In this document: positions 10,755 through 21,320 of the stretch, in pieces
Layout: every line of letters begins with the position of its first letter
Position numbering within the stretch: the stretch's first letter is position 1
From: JAICUY01 sp963716585
GTDB lineage: Bacteria > Chloroflexota > Limnocylindria > QHBO01
Assembly (NCBI GenBank): GCA_963716585.1
Contig: CAVQTN010000004.1
Span: 186,001 to 250,000, forward strand
DNA length: 64,000 bases
Direction of reading: 5' to 3'
The notes under the pieces: model-generated
Database searches by the model: none
What the model was told of the DNA's origin: nothing
The model's input: the letters and a program-made list of their open reading frames with translations, nothing else
Program-made: the position numbers and the translations under genes

Positions 10755-13478
10755 ATGACCCGACGCACTCCCCCGTCGCCGCGCCACGGCGTTCCCTCAC
10801 GACCGCGCCACGGCGGCGTCCCGCGCGCCCGCGCGGCGGCACGATCACGCCCCGGCACGGCTCCCGCTCCTGCCATCATCCTGGGCGTCTTCGTCGTGCT
10901 GGCGATCGGCCTGTTCGTTGGCGTCATGGCGGTCTACGCCTCGTACGCCAGCAACCTGCCCGACCCATCGACCATCGACGACATTACCCTGGACCAGGGA
11001 TCGCGCGTCGTGTCGTCCGACGGCGTCGAGCTGGCGAGCTTCGCCCACGAGGATCGGCGAGCCGTCACCTTCGACCAGATCCCGCAAGTCATGCGCGACG
11101 CACAGGTGGCGGCCGAGGACCAGACATTCTGGACCAATCCGTGCATCGATTTCCGCGGGATCGCGCGCGCCGTGCTACAGAACGTGATCTACGGCCGCGA
11201 GGTCTCCGGCGCGTCGACGATCTGCCAGCAGCTGGTGCGCAGCCGGCTCTTCGACGCCGCCCTGCTGACGCCCGAACGCCGCCTGGAGCGCAAGATCAAG
11301 GAAGCGATGCTGGCCCTGAAGGTCGGCGAGGAATACGACACCCGCAAGGGCAAGGAACAGCTGCTCGCGATGTACATGAACCAGATCTACTACGGCAACA
11401 ACGCCTACGGTATCTGGGCTGCGGTCAACGCCTACTTCGGCAAGGACATCACCAAGGACGACGAGGCGGACCAGCTGACGCTTGGCGAGGCGGCCATGCT
11501 GGCCAGCCTGGTGCGTTCGCCGTCGTCGCACGATCCGAGCAAGGTCGCGGTCGAGCAGAAGGGGCCGGACGGCAAGACGCAGCTTGTCGTTCCCGAGGAC
11601 GCCGACGCGCAGCGGACGCAGAAGTTCGTCCTCGATGAGATGCTCGACCAGGGCTACATCACCCAGGCGCAGCACGACGCAGCGGTCGACGAGCCGATCG
11701 TGCTGGCGAAGGCCCAGAGCACGAAGTTCAAGGCGCCACATTTCGTGTACGCGGTGCGCCGCGAAGCGGCCAAACTGCTCGGCGACGAGGATCTGCTGGA
11801 CAAGGCCGGCCTGACGATCAGCACGACGCTCAACTACGACGGCTACCAGACCTTCGCCGAGAAGTGGGCCGCCATCGCCTATGACATGGACCGCATGAGC
11901 GATGCGCAGCTGACCAAGAAGTACGGCAAGGCCGCTCTCGCCTGGATCAAGCAGCTGCAGGGGCGCAATATCAACAACGACGCGCTGGTCACCCTCAACT
12001 ACCGCACCGGCGCGGTGCTGGCGTACGTCGGCAGCGCCAACTACTACGGCGAGGCGACGCCTGCGCACCAGCCGTCGTTCGACGTCATCGGGCAGGCCTA
12101 CCGCCAGTCCGGATCGGCATTCAAGCCGATCACCTACGCCACCGGCTTCGAGCGCGGCGTCATCACGCCGTCGACCATGTTCATGGACGTCAAGACCGAC
12201 ATCGTGCCGAAGTTCGCGCCAGGTGACGCCGACAACCGGCAGCGAGGCCCGGTTCGCGTGCGCGACGCCCTGAAGTACTCGCTCAACATCCCGGTCTCCA
12301 AGGCCCAGCAGCTGATCGGCACCGAGAACGTCGTCGACGAGGCGAAGCGGCTGGGCCTCGCCTTTGATCCGACGCAGGATCCGAACGTGCCGTCGCTGAC
12401 GCTGGGCACCATCGGCGTCCACATGCTCGACCTGGCGGGTGCCTACGGCGGCCTGGCCGATGGCGGTCTGCTGGCACCGCCCTACCTCATCGACAAGATC
12501 ACCGGGCCGGACGGCAAGGTGATCTACGACCACGGCGACGAGCCGGCTCCGAAGCAGGTCGTCAGCGCGCAGTCGGCGTACCTGGTCACCGACATCCTGG
12601 CCGACAACACCGACCCGGCCAAGAACTCGATCTGGGGCGCGCGCTTCCAGCTCAAGACCGATGGCGGCCGCCGTCCGGCAACGCTGAAGACCGGCACCAC
12701 CAACGACTTCCGCGACCTGCAGGCGTTCGGCTACCTGGCGGCCGATGCCGACCCGGCCAAGGACGAGGGCGCGATCATCACCGGCGTCTGGGTCGGCAAC
12801 AGCGACTTCAGCGCCATCAAGGACGTCTTCGCGGCCGACGGGCCGACGTTCATCTGGCACGACTACATGGCCGAGGTGACCGCCAAGAACAAGCTGCCGG
12901 TGCGCGACTTCGTACGACCTGATGGCATCACCGAGGTTGACGTCGACGCGACCAGCGGCATGCTGCCGGGCGACAACACGGTGAGCACCATCAAGGAGGT
13001 CTTTGCCTCCAGCAACCAGCCGCGGCAGCAGGACAGCGTGCACCGCAAGCTGCGTATCGAAGCCAAGACGGGCAAGATCTGGCAGGAGGGCTGCGGCGAC
13101 TTCGAGACCGCCGCCCCGTCCGGCTCACCGAACCCGAGCGCTGCGCCAGGTCCACCGACGGCCGCAGAGAAGGTCTTCCTGGACCTCAACGATGCCGAGC
13201 AGGATCACGAGGCATGGGCCGCGTCGAACGCGAAATGGCTCGACACGTGGCGTGGCAATGAGGGCAAGCTCCCGCGTTCGCCGCTGACCAGGCTCGACGC
13301 GCCGCTGGCCCCGTCCGAACAGTGCACGCCGGGCGAGGTGCCCACCTCGTCACCGACGCCATCGCCGTCCCCATCGCCGACCCCCACCCCGATCCCCAGC
13401 CCGACGGTCTCGCCGACAGGCACTCCGCCGACGACGCCGAAGCCCACACCGAGCGCCACCCCAACCGGCACGCCCTAG
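10755..13478 (+). CDS. Class A penicillin-binding protein (transglycosylase/transpeptidase)
   Basis: Bifunctional cell-wall synthase of 907 residues from the ATG at 10755. An arginine/proline-rich cytoplasmic tail precedes one membrane anchor (about residues 38-60). The GT51 domain follows, with 'AAEDQTFW' (catalytic Glu) and 'GASTICQQLVR'. The transpeptidase has SGSAFK (SxxK serine), 'YSLNIP' (SxN) and KTGTTND. The last 45 residues are a Pro/Ser/Thr repeat tail. The stop TAG shares the palindrome CTAG with the convergent mutS2 stop. A penicillin-binding protein implies a peptidoglycan wall. Confidence 0.95.
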   Translation: MTRRTPPSPRHGVPSRPRHGGVPRARAAARSRPGTAPAPAIILGVFVVLAIGLFVGVMAVYASYASNLPDPSTIDDITLDQGSRVVSSDGVELASFAHEDRRAVTFDQIPQVMRDAQVAAEDQTFWTNPCIDFRGIARAVLQNVIYGREVSGASTICQQLVRSRLFDAALLTPERRLERKIKEAMLALKVGEEYDTRKGKEQLLAMYMNQIYYGNNAYGIWAAVNAYFGKDITKDDEADQLTLGEAAMLASLVRSPSSHDPSKVAVEQKGPDGKTQLVVPEDADAQRTQKFVLDEMLDQGYITQAQHDAAVDEPIVLAKAQSTKFKAPHFVYAVRREAAKLLGDEDLLDKAGLTISTTLNYDGYQTFAEKWAAIAYDMDRMSDAQLTKKYGKAALAWIKQLQGRNINNDALVTLNYRTGAVLAYVGSANYYGEATPAHQPSFDVIGQAYRQSGSAFKPITYATGFERGVITPSTMFMDVKTDIVPKFAPGDADNRQRGPVRVRDALKYSLNIPVSKAQQLIGTENVVDEAKRLGLAFDPTQDPNVPSLTLGTIGVHMLDLAGAYGGLADGGLLAPPYLIDKITGPDGKVIYDHGDEPAPKQVVSAQSAYLVTDILADNTDPAKNSIWGARFQLKTDGGRRPATLKTGTTNDFRDLQAFGYLAADADPAKDEGAIITGVWVGNSDFSAIKDVFAADGPTFIWHDYMAEVTAKNKLPVRDFVRPDGITEVDVDATSGMLPGDNTVSTIKEVFASSNQPRQQDSVHRKLRIEAKTGKIWQEGCGDFETAAPSGSPNPSAAPGPPTAAEKVFLDLNDAEQDHEAWAASNAKWLDTWRGNEGKLPRSPLTRLDAPLAPSEQCTPGEVPTSSPTPSPSPSPTPTPIPSPTVSPTGTPPTTPKPTPSATPTGTP

Positions 13479-15895
13479 AGCTCGATCACGGTCGCCTGGT
13501 CGCCGCCCTCATCCTTCCGTCCCGAGCGCGTGGCACGGATGCGCGGATGCTCGGCCAGCCGTTCGCGGATGGCCCGTCGCAGCGCGCCGGTGCCGCTGCC
13601 GTGGATGATGGTTGCGCTGTCGAGGCCCGCCAGCAGCGCCTGGTCGAGGTAGGCGTCCAGCTGCTCGAGCGCGGCCTCGACGCGCTCTCCGCGCAGGTCG
13701 ATGGACGCCGCGATGCGCGAAGCAGCTTGGCGGCGCAGCTCGTCGGCCTGGACGTCAGGTGGCACCGGTCCTTCGACAGGCTCCGGGACGACCTCGACGT
13801 CGGCACCAGGCACCACCACACGGGCGCCGGCGGTCTCGAGGGTCACGCGTCCGGTGCGACCGCTGATCTCGGCGATGCGGCCGGCGCTGCCCAGGGTGCG
13901 GCTACGGCCCCAAAGCCCGACCCGTGGCTGGAGGCCCTGCTCGTCGGTCACCGGGGCCTCCCCGGCGGCGGTGGGATGCTGCGACGCCTCCCGGGCGACC
14001 GCCGCGCGGCGCTGCAGCTCGTCGAAAGTGGTCGCGACGGCGCTCGGTGTCCGCCGACCGCGCAGGTTGCGCTGACGGCTCACCTCTCGTCTGATCTCGG
14101 CGACTTCCCGTTCGGCACGCCCGAGGAGTGCATCCGCGGCCCGTCGCGCGTCCGCCAGGATCTCCCCCGCCTCGCGGCGTGCACGGGCGACGCCGCCGGC
14201 TGCCCGTTCGCGCTCGGCGGCCGCCGCTTCACGCTCGAGCCGGGCGCGCGCCAGCTCGTCGCCGCGCTCGGCCTCGGCGCGCTGGACGGCGGCCAGCGTC
14301 TCCTCCAGGCTCACGTGCTCGGCCGAGAGCCGCTGACGAGCATCGGCCAGGACGGCCTCCGGCAGCCCCAGGCGCTCGGCGATGGCAAACGCCTGTGACT
14401 TCCCCGGCAACCCGATCGCGAGGCGGTACGTGGGCCGCAGCGTGCGGACATCGAACTCCACCGACGCGTTTGTAACGTCGGCATGCTCGGCGGCGAAGGT
14501 CTTGAGCTCGGCGTAGTGCGTTGTGGCGGCCACCCAGGCGCCCAGCTCCAGGAGCCGCGCGATGACGGCCATCGCCAAGGCGCTGCCCTCGGCGGGGTCC
14601 GTGCCGGCCCCGACCTCGTCGAGCAGCACCAGTGTGCCTGCCTCGGCAGCCGCCACGAAGCGCACCACGTTGCGCAGGTGGCTCGAGAACGTCGAGAGGG
14701 ACTGCGCTATCGACTGTTCGTCGCCGATATCGGCCATCACCCGCCGAAAGACCGGCAGCCGCGCGCCGTCGGCCGCCGGCACGCGCAGGCCGGACTGGTG
14801 CATGAGTGCCAGGAGTCCGAGCGTCTTGAGCGAGACGGTCTTGCCACCGGTGTTCGGGCCGGTGACCACCAGGGCCCGATACCCGAAGCGCGCGCCGAGC
14901 CGCAGGTCGATCGGGACGGCGGACACCCCGAGCAGTGGATGACGGGCCGAGAGCAGCTCGAGCGCATCCTCGGTCAGCGCCGGCCGTACGGCATCCTGCT
15001 GTGCGCCCAGGCGTGCGCGCGCGAGCCACAGGTCGGCGTGCGCCAGCGCGTCCAGGGAGGCGGCGAGGGGCTCGGCTCGCTCCTCGACGGCGCGCGACAG
15101 CTCGTCAAGCACGCGCTCCTCCTCGCGCTGCACGTCGATGGTCGCCTGCGTCCAGGCGTTGTTGAGTTCGACCACGCCGAGCGGCTCAACGAACAGCGTC
15201 GCTCCCGATGAGCTCTGGTCGTGGACGATCCCCTTGACGCGTCCCTTGGCCTCGGCACGGATAGGGATCACGTAGCGTCCCGCGCGCACGGTGATGATCG
15301 TCTCGCCGACGAGGCCGGCCAGGTCAGCCGAGTGCAGCATCGTGTTGAGGCGCTCGCGAACGCGATCCTGCGCGGTACGCAGCCGCCTCCGCGACGTGGC
15401 CAGCTCGACCGACGCCGAGTCGAGGATCTCCCCCGCTTCATCGAGGCTGCGCTCAATCCGGGTGCGCAGCTCCGGGGCATGGTCGAGCGTGTCGCGCACC
15501 TCCGTGAGGTGCCGGCCGCGCCAGTCGCGCAGGCGCGCCGCGAAGAGGTCGGTGGCTTGCAGCGTCTGGCCGACATCCAGCAGCTCCTGCGCGGTCAGGC
15601 GACCGCCACGGCGCGCTCGCTCGAGCGCCAGCCGCAGGTCGCGGGCTCCACCGATCGTCGCCTGCGCCTGCTCGTCGAGCAGGCGAGCGGCCTCGTCGGT
15701 CTCGTCCTGCAGCAGGCCTACCAGGACGGCGTCGGACATCGGCAGTAACGCCTCGGCCAGCTCGCGCGAGGGTGCGAAGGCCGTCAACCCGGCGAGCATC
15801 TCGATGATCGCTCCGAACTCCAGCGCACGCAGCGTCCCGCCGTCCGCCGCGGTGCCGGGAGCCGCCGGATCAGCGTCGGGAGACATGTGGGTCAT
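13475..15895 (-). CDS. mutS2: MutS2 (Smr-domain ATPase, RqcU-like)
   Basis: The MutS-like ATPase core has Walker A 'VTGPNTGGKTVSLKTLGL' and Walker B 'LVLLDEVGAGTDPAEGSAL'. The Smr nuclease domain at the C terminus contains 'SIDLRGERVEAALEQLDAYL' and 'IIHGSGTGALR'. A long basic coiled-coil region lies between them. MutS2 proteins suppress recombination or rescue collided ribosomes. The ATG at 15895 gives 806 residues; one at 15886 gives 803. The 5' end overlaps the glycosylase gene by about 26 bases, so the two are coupled. Confidence 0.95.
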   Translation of the reverse strand: MTHMSPDADPAAPGTAADGGTLRALEFGAIIEMLAGLTAFAPSRELAEALLPMSDAVLVGLLQDETDEAARLLDEQAQATIGGARDLRLALERARRGGRLTAQELLDVGQTLQATDLFAARLRDWRGRHLTEVRDTLDHAPELRTRIERSLDEAGEILDSASVELATSRRRLRTAQDRVRERLNTMLHSADLAGLVGETIITVRAGRYVIPIRAEAKGRVKGIVHDQSSSGATLFVEPLGVVELNNAWTQATIDVQREEERVLDELSRAVEERAEPLAASLDALAHADLWLARARLGAQQDAVRPALTEDALELLSARHPLLGVSAVPIDLRLGARFGYRALVVTGPNTGGKTVSLKTLGLLALMHQSGLRVPAADGARLPVFRRVMADIGDEQSIAQSLSTFSSHLRNVVRFVAAAEAGTLVLLDEVGAGTDPAEGSALAMAVIARLLELGAWVAATTHYAELKTFAAEHADVTNASVEFDVRTLRPTYRLAIGLPGKSQAFAIAERLGLPEAVLADARQRLSAEHVSLEETLAAVQRAEAERGDELARARLEREAAAAERERAAGGVARARREAGEILADARRAADALLGRAEREVAEIRREVSRQRNLRGRRTPSAVATTFDELQRRAAVAREASQHPTAAGEAPVTDEQGLQPRVGLWGRSRTLGSAGRIAEISGRTGRVTLETAGARVVVPGADVEVVPEPVEGPVPPDVQADELRRQAASRIAASIDLRGERVEAALEQLDAYLDQALLAGLDSATIIHGSGTGALRRAIRERLAEHPRIRATRSGRKDEGGDQATVIEL

Positions 15896-16484
15896 CGGCC
15901 AGCAGGAACCGCAACGGGCGCTCCGCCCAGTCGTCGGCATACCCCACGCCGATGCGAGGGCGACTGGTGATCGGCCCGGCAGGCGCGCCGTATGCCAGGC
16001 GTACCGGACCGGTCAGCAGATCGGCGCCGTTCAGCGTCCGGTCGATGCCGAATGCGCGGGCGACGTTGCCCGGACCGGAGGCCAGCCGTCGGTCGGGCAC
16101 CGCGCCGCGTCGCGCCCGCGCCAACGGGAGCCCGTCGGTCAACGAAACGGCACGAATGAGCACCGCCTCCGGTTTCATCCCGGGGCCGCAGACCACATTG
16201 ATGCAATGGTGGATGCCGTAGATGAGGTAGACGTAGAGATGCCCCGGCGGCCCGAACATCACCGCGTTGCGGGCCGTCCTGCCGCGGGAGCTGTGCGCCG
16301 CTCGGTCCTCCGGGCCCATGTAGGCCTCGACCTCCACGATGCGGCCGGCCACGCGACCGCGCGGCGTGTCATGCAGCAGGGTCATGCCCAGCAGATCCGG
16401 CGCGACCGCGGCGGACGGTCGGTCGAACCAGCTGCGCTCGTCGACCAGCGGCGCCGGAGCGGGCGCCGACGCCGCGGCGGTCAC
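15870..16484 (-). CDS. mpg: DNA-3-methyladenine glycosylase (AAG/Mpg family)
   Basis: Base-excision repair enzyme of 204 residues that removes alkylated purines. It contains the AAG-family core 'RIVEVEAYMGPEDRAAHSSR' (catalytic Glu), 'GHLYVYLIYGIHHCINVVCG' and 'ASGPGNVARAFGI'. The GTG start at 16484 overlaps the cvpA stop (GTGA), and its own 3' end overlaps mutS2. Confidence 0.94.
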   Translation of the reverse strand: MTAAASAPAPAPLVDERSWFDRPSAAVAPDLLGMTLLHDTPRGRVAGRIVEVEAYMGPEDRAAHSSRGRTARNAVMFGPPGHLYVYLIYGIHHCINVVCGPGMKPEAVLIRAVSLTDGLPLARARRGAVPDRRLASGPGNVARAFGIDRTLNGADLLTGPVRLAYGAPAGPITSRPRIGVGYADDWAERPLRFLLADDPHVSRR

Positions 16485-17050
16485 CTGGAGCGAAGGATGG
16501 CCGCGATCTCGTTCGGGACGAAGGGCCGCGCCAGGAAGCCGGCCGTCGGGATGATCGTGTCGCGGAAGAAGCCGACGAGCAGCGAGGAATTCATGGCGTC
16601 GTAGTACCCCTTGAGGCCGCCGACTTCGGCGACCGGAAGTGGGGCGAAGGGCCGGAACAGCGAGTCGAACACGACGAGCTGGAAGACGATGAAGGTCGCG
16701 GCGAAGAGCAGGCCGAGGACCGCCCCACCGATCTCGTCGAGCTGCTTGACGATGGGGAGGCGCGTCGTGCGGTAGAAGGCCCGCACGATGAAGAAGCCTG
16801 CAATGACGAGCCCCACGAAGAGCACGATGAAGATCCAGAACTCGCGCACCTCGGGCGTGAACGCATCCCAGAAGCTGAGCATGCTGTTGAGCGGTCCCTT
16901 GAGCTGGGCAGCCACGATGAACGCGACCAGGATGGCGACCCAGTTCAGCGCGTAGCGGATCATCCCCTGCGTGAATCCCGCGAACGCGCCGAGCGCCAGG
17001 ATCAGGACGATGACCAGGTCGATCCAGTTGAGCTGGGAGAGGATCTGCAC
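16481..17050 (-). CDS. CvpA family membrane protein
   Basis: A 189-residue integral membrane protein with four hydrophobic segments, beginning 'MQILSQLNWIDLVIVLILAL' (GTG start, GGAG upstream). The 'GFTQGMIRYALNW' segment matches CvpA/colicin V production family proteins. In Gram-positives this gene often precedes mutS2, as it does here with one repair gene between. The cellular role is poorly defined. Confidence 0.88.
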   Translation of the reverse strand: MQILSQLNWIDLVIVLILALGAFAGFTQGMIRYALNWVAILVAFIVAAQLKGPLNSMLSFWDAFTPEVREFWIFIVLFVGLVIAGFFIVRAFYRTTRLPIVKQLDEIGGAVLGLLFAATFIVFQLVVFDSLFRPFAPLPVAEVGGLKGYYDAMNSSLLVGFFRDTIIPTAGFLARPFVPNEIAAILRSR

Positions 17051-17143
17051 AGTCGCTCCGCTACGTGCCTCGTTCCGAGCGGGCGGTCGCGCGGCTCGGG
17101 CGGGCGGTAGCGTAGCAGTCCGTGTCGGCCGACGACAACGGTA

Positions 17144-19579
17144 CTAGCGAATCTCGGCTGCCAGGTGGTGGCGAAGCGCGCCCTGGATGCGCTTCATGGC
17201 CTTATCGACGCTCCGCTCGTCACCGGCAGCCTGCGGCTGGAAGCGCAGGGCCAGCGCATACGACACCTTCCCGGGTCCGATCTGGTCGGCTCGGTACTCG
17301 TCGAACAAGCGCACGCTGATGAGCTGCGACCCGCCGGTGCTGCGCGTGATGCGCAGCAGCTCGCCAACCGGGGTGCTGTCGTCGACGAGGACCGCGAGGG
17401 CGCGGTCGAGTGGCTGGGTCACGGGAAGCGCGCCGGCGCGCAGGTCGTCGGGCACCAGCGCGAAGAGCTGCCCCAGGTGGATAGTGGCGATCACCGCCCG
17501 CCCGCCGATGCCCCACGCGGCCGCAACCTGCGGCGCCACTTCGCCCACGCTCCCGTACGCGCGGCCATGATCGTCGATGATCCGCCCGGCGCGACCGGGA
17601 TGCAGGTGCGGGTGTCGTTCCTCATCACTCTCGGCGCGGAAGGCAGGGCGCGGGGCGCCCAGCGCGGCATGCAGCGCCTCGACGATCCCCTTCAGCTCGT
17701 GCACGTCGGCCTCGAACGGGGTGCTCCCCGGACTGGCTGGCTCGCGTGGGCCCAGCAGGCCGATCGTCACGTGCCAGGCCTCGAAGCGGCCCGTCCCGGC
17801 AGTCTCCGCATGACGCGTGGCGGCTGCCGCCCCGCCACCGGCCTGCCAGTACGTCTTGCCGACCTCGAAGAGCCATGGGTCGCCGCGGCGCTGGCGCACG
17901 TTGTCGGCGAGCGCCCGCAACATCGAGGGATAGGGCACCGGGCGCATGATCGAATGCTCGGCGGAGACGGGGTTCGCGACGCGCACGAGGTGCCGCGCCG
18001 CGGGGTCGTACCCCGAGCGGTCCAGGTCATCGACACCGACCAGCGCGTGGCTCACCACCTCGTCAAGTCCCAACCCGGCGAGGATGCGGCGCACCTGGTG
18101 GCGGCGCGCCCCCGGGTCCGGACGGTACGGCGGCAGCTGCCCCGACGGCAGGCGCCCTTCGATGCGCCCGTAGCCATGCGCTCGAGCAATCTCCTCGGCG
18201 ACGTCCTCCGGTAGCACGACGTCGAGCCTGAAGGCCGGCACACTGACGCCCAGCCGCTCGCCGCTGCCGGTCACCTCGAAGCCGAGCGGACGCAGCAGCT
18301 CCGCGACCTCTGGCGCCGCCATTGGCATGCCCAGCAGGCGGGCCGTCCGCCCGAGATCGACCTGGATGATGCGGCGCGGATGCGGAGCCGGGTCGTTGTC
18401 GATGATGCCGCTGGCCACGCGGGCGCCGGTCAGCTCGGCGATCAGCCGGGCGGCGCGGTCGGCGGCCAGGCGCGGCAGGTCGGGGCCGATCCCCTTCTCG
18501 TGGCGCATGCTCGCCTCCGACCGCAGCCCAAGGCGCCGCGCCGTGTTCCGAATGGCCGGCCCCTCGAAGATCGCCGACTCGAGGATGACCCGGCCGGTCG
18601 CGGGCCCGACCTCGGTGGAGGCACCGCCCATGATCCCGGCGAGACCGATCGCCCGATCCCGATCCGCGATGACCAGCATCCGCGCGTCGAGGCTGCGCTC
18701 GACATGATCGATCGTCTCGAGCTCCTCCCCGGCGTTGGCCAGGCGCACGACGATCTCGCCATCCGGCACCGCCTCGGCATCGTAGGCATGCATCGGCTGT
18801 CCAAGCTCGTGCATGACGTAGTTGGTGACGTCGACGATCGCCGATACGGGCCGCATCCCCGCGGCAACCAGCCGCCGCTGCATCCATTCGGGGCTCGGCC
18901 CGTTGACGACTTCGTCGAACCACCGCGCCGTGAAGCGCGGGCAGAGCTGCGGCTCGTCGATCCGGACGTTCACGCGGTCCGAGGCCGCGACCGTGGCGTC
19001 CTCGCTGACCGTGGTGTCCGGCAGCCGCAGCTGCGCCCCGGTGAACGCAGCGATCTCGCGGGCCACGCCGACCATCGAGAGTGCGTCGCCGCGGTTCGGC
19101 TTGACGTCCACGTCCAGCACCACCTCGCCGACGACCTCGCGCAGGTCACTGCCGAGCGTTGGGCCCTCGGCGAGCAGAAGGATCCCATCGGTGTCGTTGC
19201 CCAAGCCCAGCTCGGCGGCGCTGCACAGCATGCCCTCCGATTCGACGCCGCGGATCTTCGATCGGCCGATGCGCCGATCTCCCGGGAGCACGCTGCCGAC
19301 CAGCGCCACCGGGACGAGCTGCCCCGACGCGATGTTGTTCGCACCGCACACGATCCGCAGCGGACGGCTGCCACCGACGTCGACGCTGGCCAGCCACAGC
19401 GCGTCCGCGTTGGCGTGTCGCTCGACGCTCAGCAACCGGCCCACCACGACGCCCTCGCCGGAGCCGCCGAGCTCGACGGAGCCGACCTCCATCCCGTGCA
19501 TGGTCAACTGTTCGGCGAGCTGCTGCGGGGAGAGGTCCACGTCGACGTAGTCGCGCAGCCATGAAAGCGGGACGCGCAT
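17144..19579 (-). CDS. pheT: Phenylalanyl-tRNA synthetase beta subunit
   Basis: The 811-residue beta chain of the (alpha-beta)2 PheRS. It starts MRVPLSWLRDYVDVDLSPQQ, followed by the tRNA-binding EMAP-like domain ('GRLLSVERHANADALWLASV'). The B3/B4 editing region and B5 domain follow, then the C-terminal anticodon-binding FDX domain ('ISVRLFDEYRADQIGPGKVS'). It starts 4 bases after the pheS stop, so the two are co-transcribed. Confidence 0.96.
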   Translation of the reverse strand: MRVPLSWLRDYVDVDLSPQQLAEQLTMHGMEVGSVELGGSGEGVVVGRLLSVERHANADALWLASVDVGGSRPLRIVCGANNIASGQLVPVALVGSVLPGDRRIGRSKIRGVESEGMLCSAAELGLGNDTDGILLLAEGPTLGSDLREVVGEVVLDVDVKPNRGDALSMVGVAREIAAFTGAQLRLPDTTVSEDATVAASDRVNVRIDEPQLCPRFTARWFDEVVNGPSPEWMQRRLVAAGMRPVSAIVDVTNYVMHELGQPMHAYDAEAVPDGEIVVRLANAGEELETIDHVERSLDARMLVIADRDRAIGLAGIMGGASTEVGPATGRVILESAIFEGPAIRNTARRLGLRSEASMRHEKGIGPDLPRLAADRAARLIAELTGARVASGIIDNDPAPHPRRIIQVDLGRTARLLGMPMAAPEVAELLRPLGFEVTGSGERLGVSVPAFRLDVVLPEDVAEEIARAHGYGRIEGRLPSGQLPPYRPDPGARRHQVRRILAGLGLDEVVSHALVGVDDLDRSGYDPAARHLVRVANPVSAEHSIMRPVPYPSMLRALADNVRQRRGDPWLFEVGKTYWQAGGGAAAATRHAETAGTGRFEAWHVTIGLLGPREPASPGSTPFEADVHELKGIVEALHAALGAPRPAFRAESDEERHPHLHPGRAGRIIDDHGRAYGSVGEVAPQVAAAWGIGGRAVIATIHLGQLFALVPDDLRAGALPVTQPLDRALAVLVDDSTPVGELLRITRSTGGSQLISVRLFDEYRADQIGPGKVSYALALRFQPQAAGDERSVDKAMKRIQGALRHHLAAEIR

Positions 19580-19583
19580 CGGT

Positions 19584-20668
<1,085 letters not shown>

Positions 20669-20698
20669 CGGTCCTTCCATGATCACAGGAAAGCAAAC

Positions 20699-20727
20699 GG
20701 CCCCGCTCCGAAAATCGGAGCAGGGCC
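20699..20727 (-). terminator. Strong hairpin between rplT and pheS
   Basis: The arms GGCCCCGCTCCGA and TCGGAGCAGGGCC pair over about 12 bases around an AAA loop and sit just before pheS. On the minus strand the stem is followed by GTTTGCTTTCC, a weak T-rich stretch. It may be a partial terminator or attenuator that sets the ratio of ribosomal protein to synthetase expression. Confidence 0.55.
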
Positions 20728-20733
20728 GAAGGC

Positions 20734-20756
20734 GCCGGCGATCGAGGCTCGCCGGC
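20734..20756 (-). repeat. Second inverted repeat at the rplT 3' end
   Basis: GCCGGCGA and TCGCCGGC form a perfect 8-base stem with a 7-base loop, touching the rplT stop codon. With the next hairpin it makes a tandem structure in the operon mRNA. Confidence 0.45.
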
Positions 20757-21115
20757 TAGGCGGCAAACGCGCGTCGCGCGAGATCGACCATCTTTCGAAA
20801 GGCCGCGGCATCGCGCACGGCGAGATCAGCCAGCATCTTGCGATTGACCTCGATCCCGGCGATCCGCAGCCCCGCGATGAAGCGGCCGTAGGGAAGGCCA
20901 TTCTGACGGGCCGCCGCGTTGATGCGCTGCACCCATAGGCGCCGCATGTCACGCTTGCGGTCACGGCGGTCGCGATAGGCGTAGACCAGGGCGTGGATCA
21001 GCGCCTCGCGGGCCGGACGAATGAGCGTCGATCGGGTGCCGCGTCGTCCCTCTGCCTGGCCGAGCAGCTTCTTGTGCCGGCGGTGGGCGGCGACGCCGCG
21101 CTTTACGCGTGCCAT
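20756..21115 (-). CDS. rplT: 50S ribosomal protein L20
   Basis: A 119-residue basic protein starting MARVKRGVAAHRRHKKLL, with the conserved 'DMRRLWVQRINAAARQNGL' and 'VNRKMLADLAVRD' blocks. It binds 23S rRNA early in 50S assembly and in several bacteria represses its own operon. It is third in infC-rpmI-rplT and starts 6 bases after rpmI. Confidence 0.98.
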   Translation of the reverse strand: MARVKRGVAAHRRHKKLLGQAEGRRGTRSTLIRPAREALIHALVYAYRDRRDRKRDMRRLWVQRINAAARQNGLPYGRFIAGLRIAGIEVNRKMLADLAVRDAAAFRKMVDLARRAFAA

Positions 21116-21121
21116 ATCGGA

Positions 21122-21319
21122 TTACTCGTACGGGAGCAGCCGCTTCAGCTGCTTGTTGTGAACCGGCGACACTGCCGCCAGGCCCGCGTAGCGGCGGGTG
21201 CGGCTGCTCGACTTGATTTCCAGGTGATGCCCGCGCCAGGCCTTGGGCCGAACCCACTTGCCCGAGCCGGTCTTGCGGTAGCGCTTGGCCGTGCCCTTGT
21301 GCGTCTTCATCTTCGGCAT
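21122..21319 (-). CDS. rpmI: 50S ribosomal protein L35
   Basis: A 65-residue basic protein beginning MPKMKTHKGTAKRYRKTGSG, the standard L35 start, which places the ATG at 21319. The frame stays open upstream into infC but without L35 similarity. It begins one base after the infC stop. Confidence 0.98.
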   Translation of the reverse strand: MPKMKTHKGTAKRYRKTGSGKWVRPKAWRGHHLEIKSSSRTRRYAGLAAVSPVHNKQLKRLLPYE

Positions 21320-21320
21320 T

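Noticed and set aside
11175..13043. A 622-codon open frame antisense to the penicillin-binding protein gene
   Set aside because: All conserved transglycosylase and transpeptidase motifs are on the plus strand, so this is a codon-bias artefact.
13330..13475. Tandem repeat DNA at the PBP 3' end (PSPTP-type codons)
   Set aside because: It encodes the Pro/Ser/Thr-rich tail of the protein in frame; such tails are common in class A PBPs and are not a separate repeat element or CRISPR.
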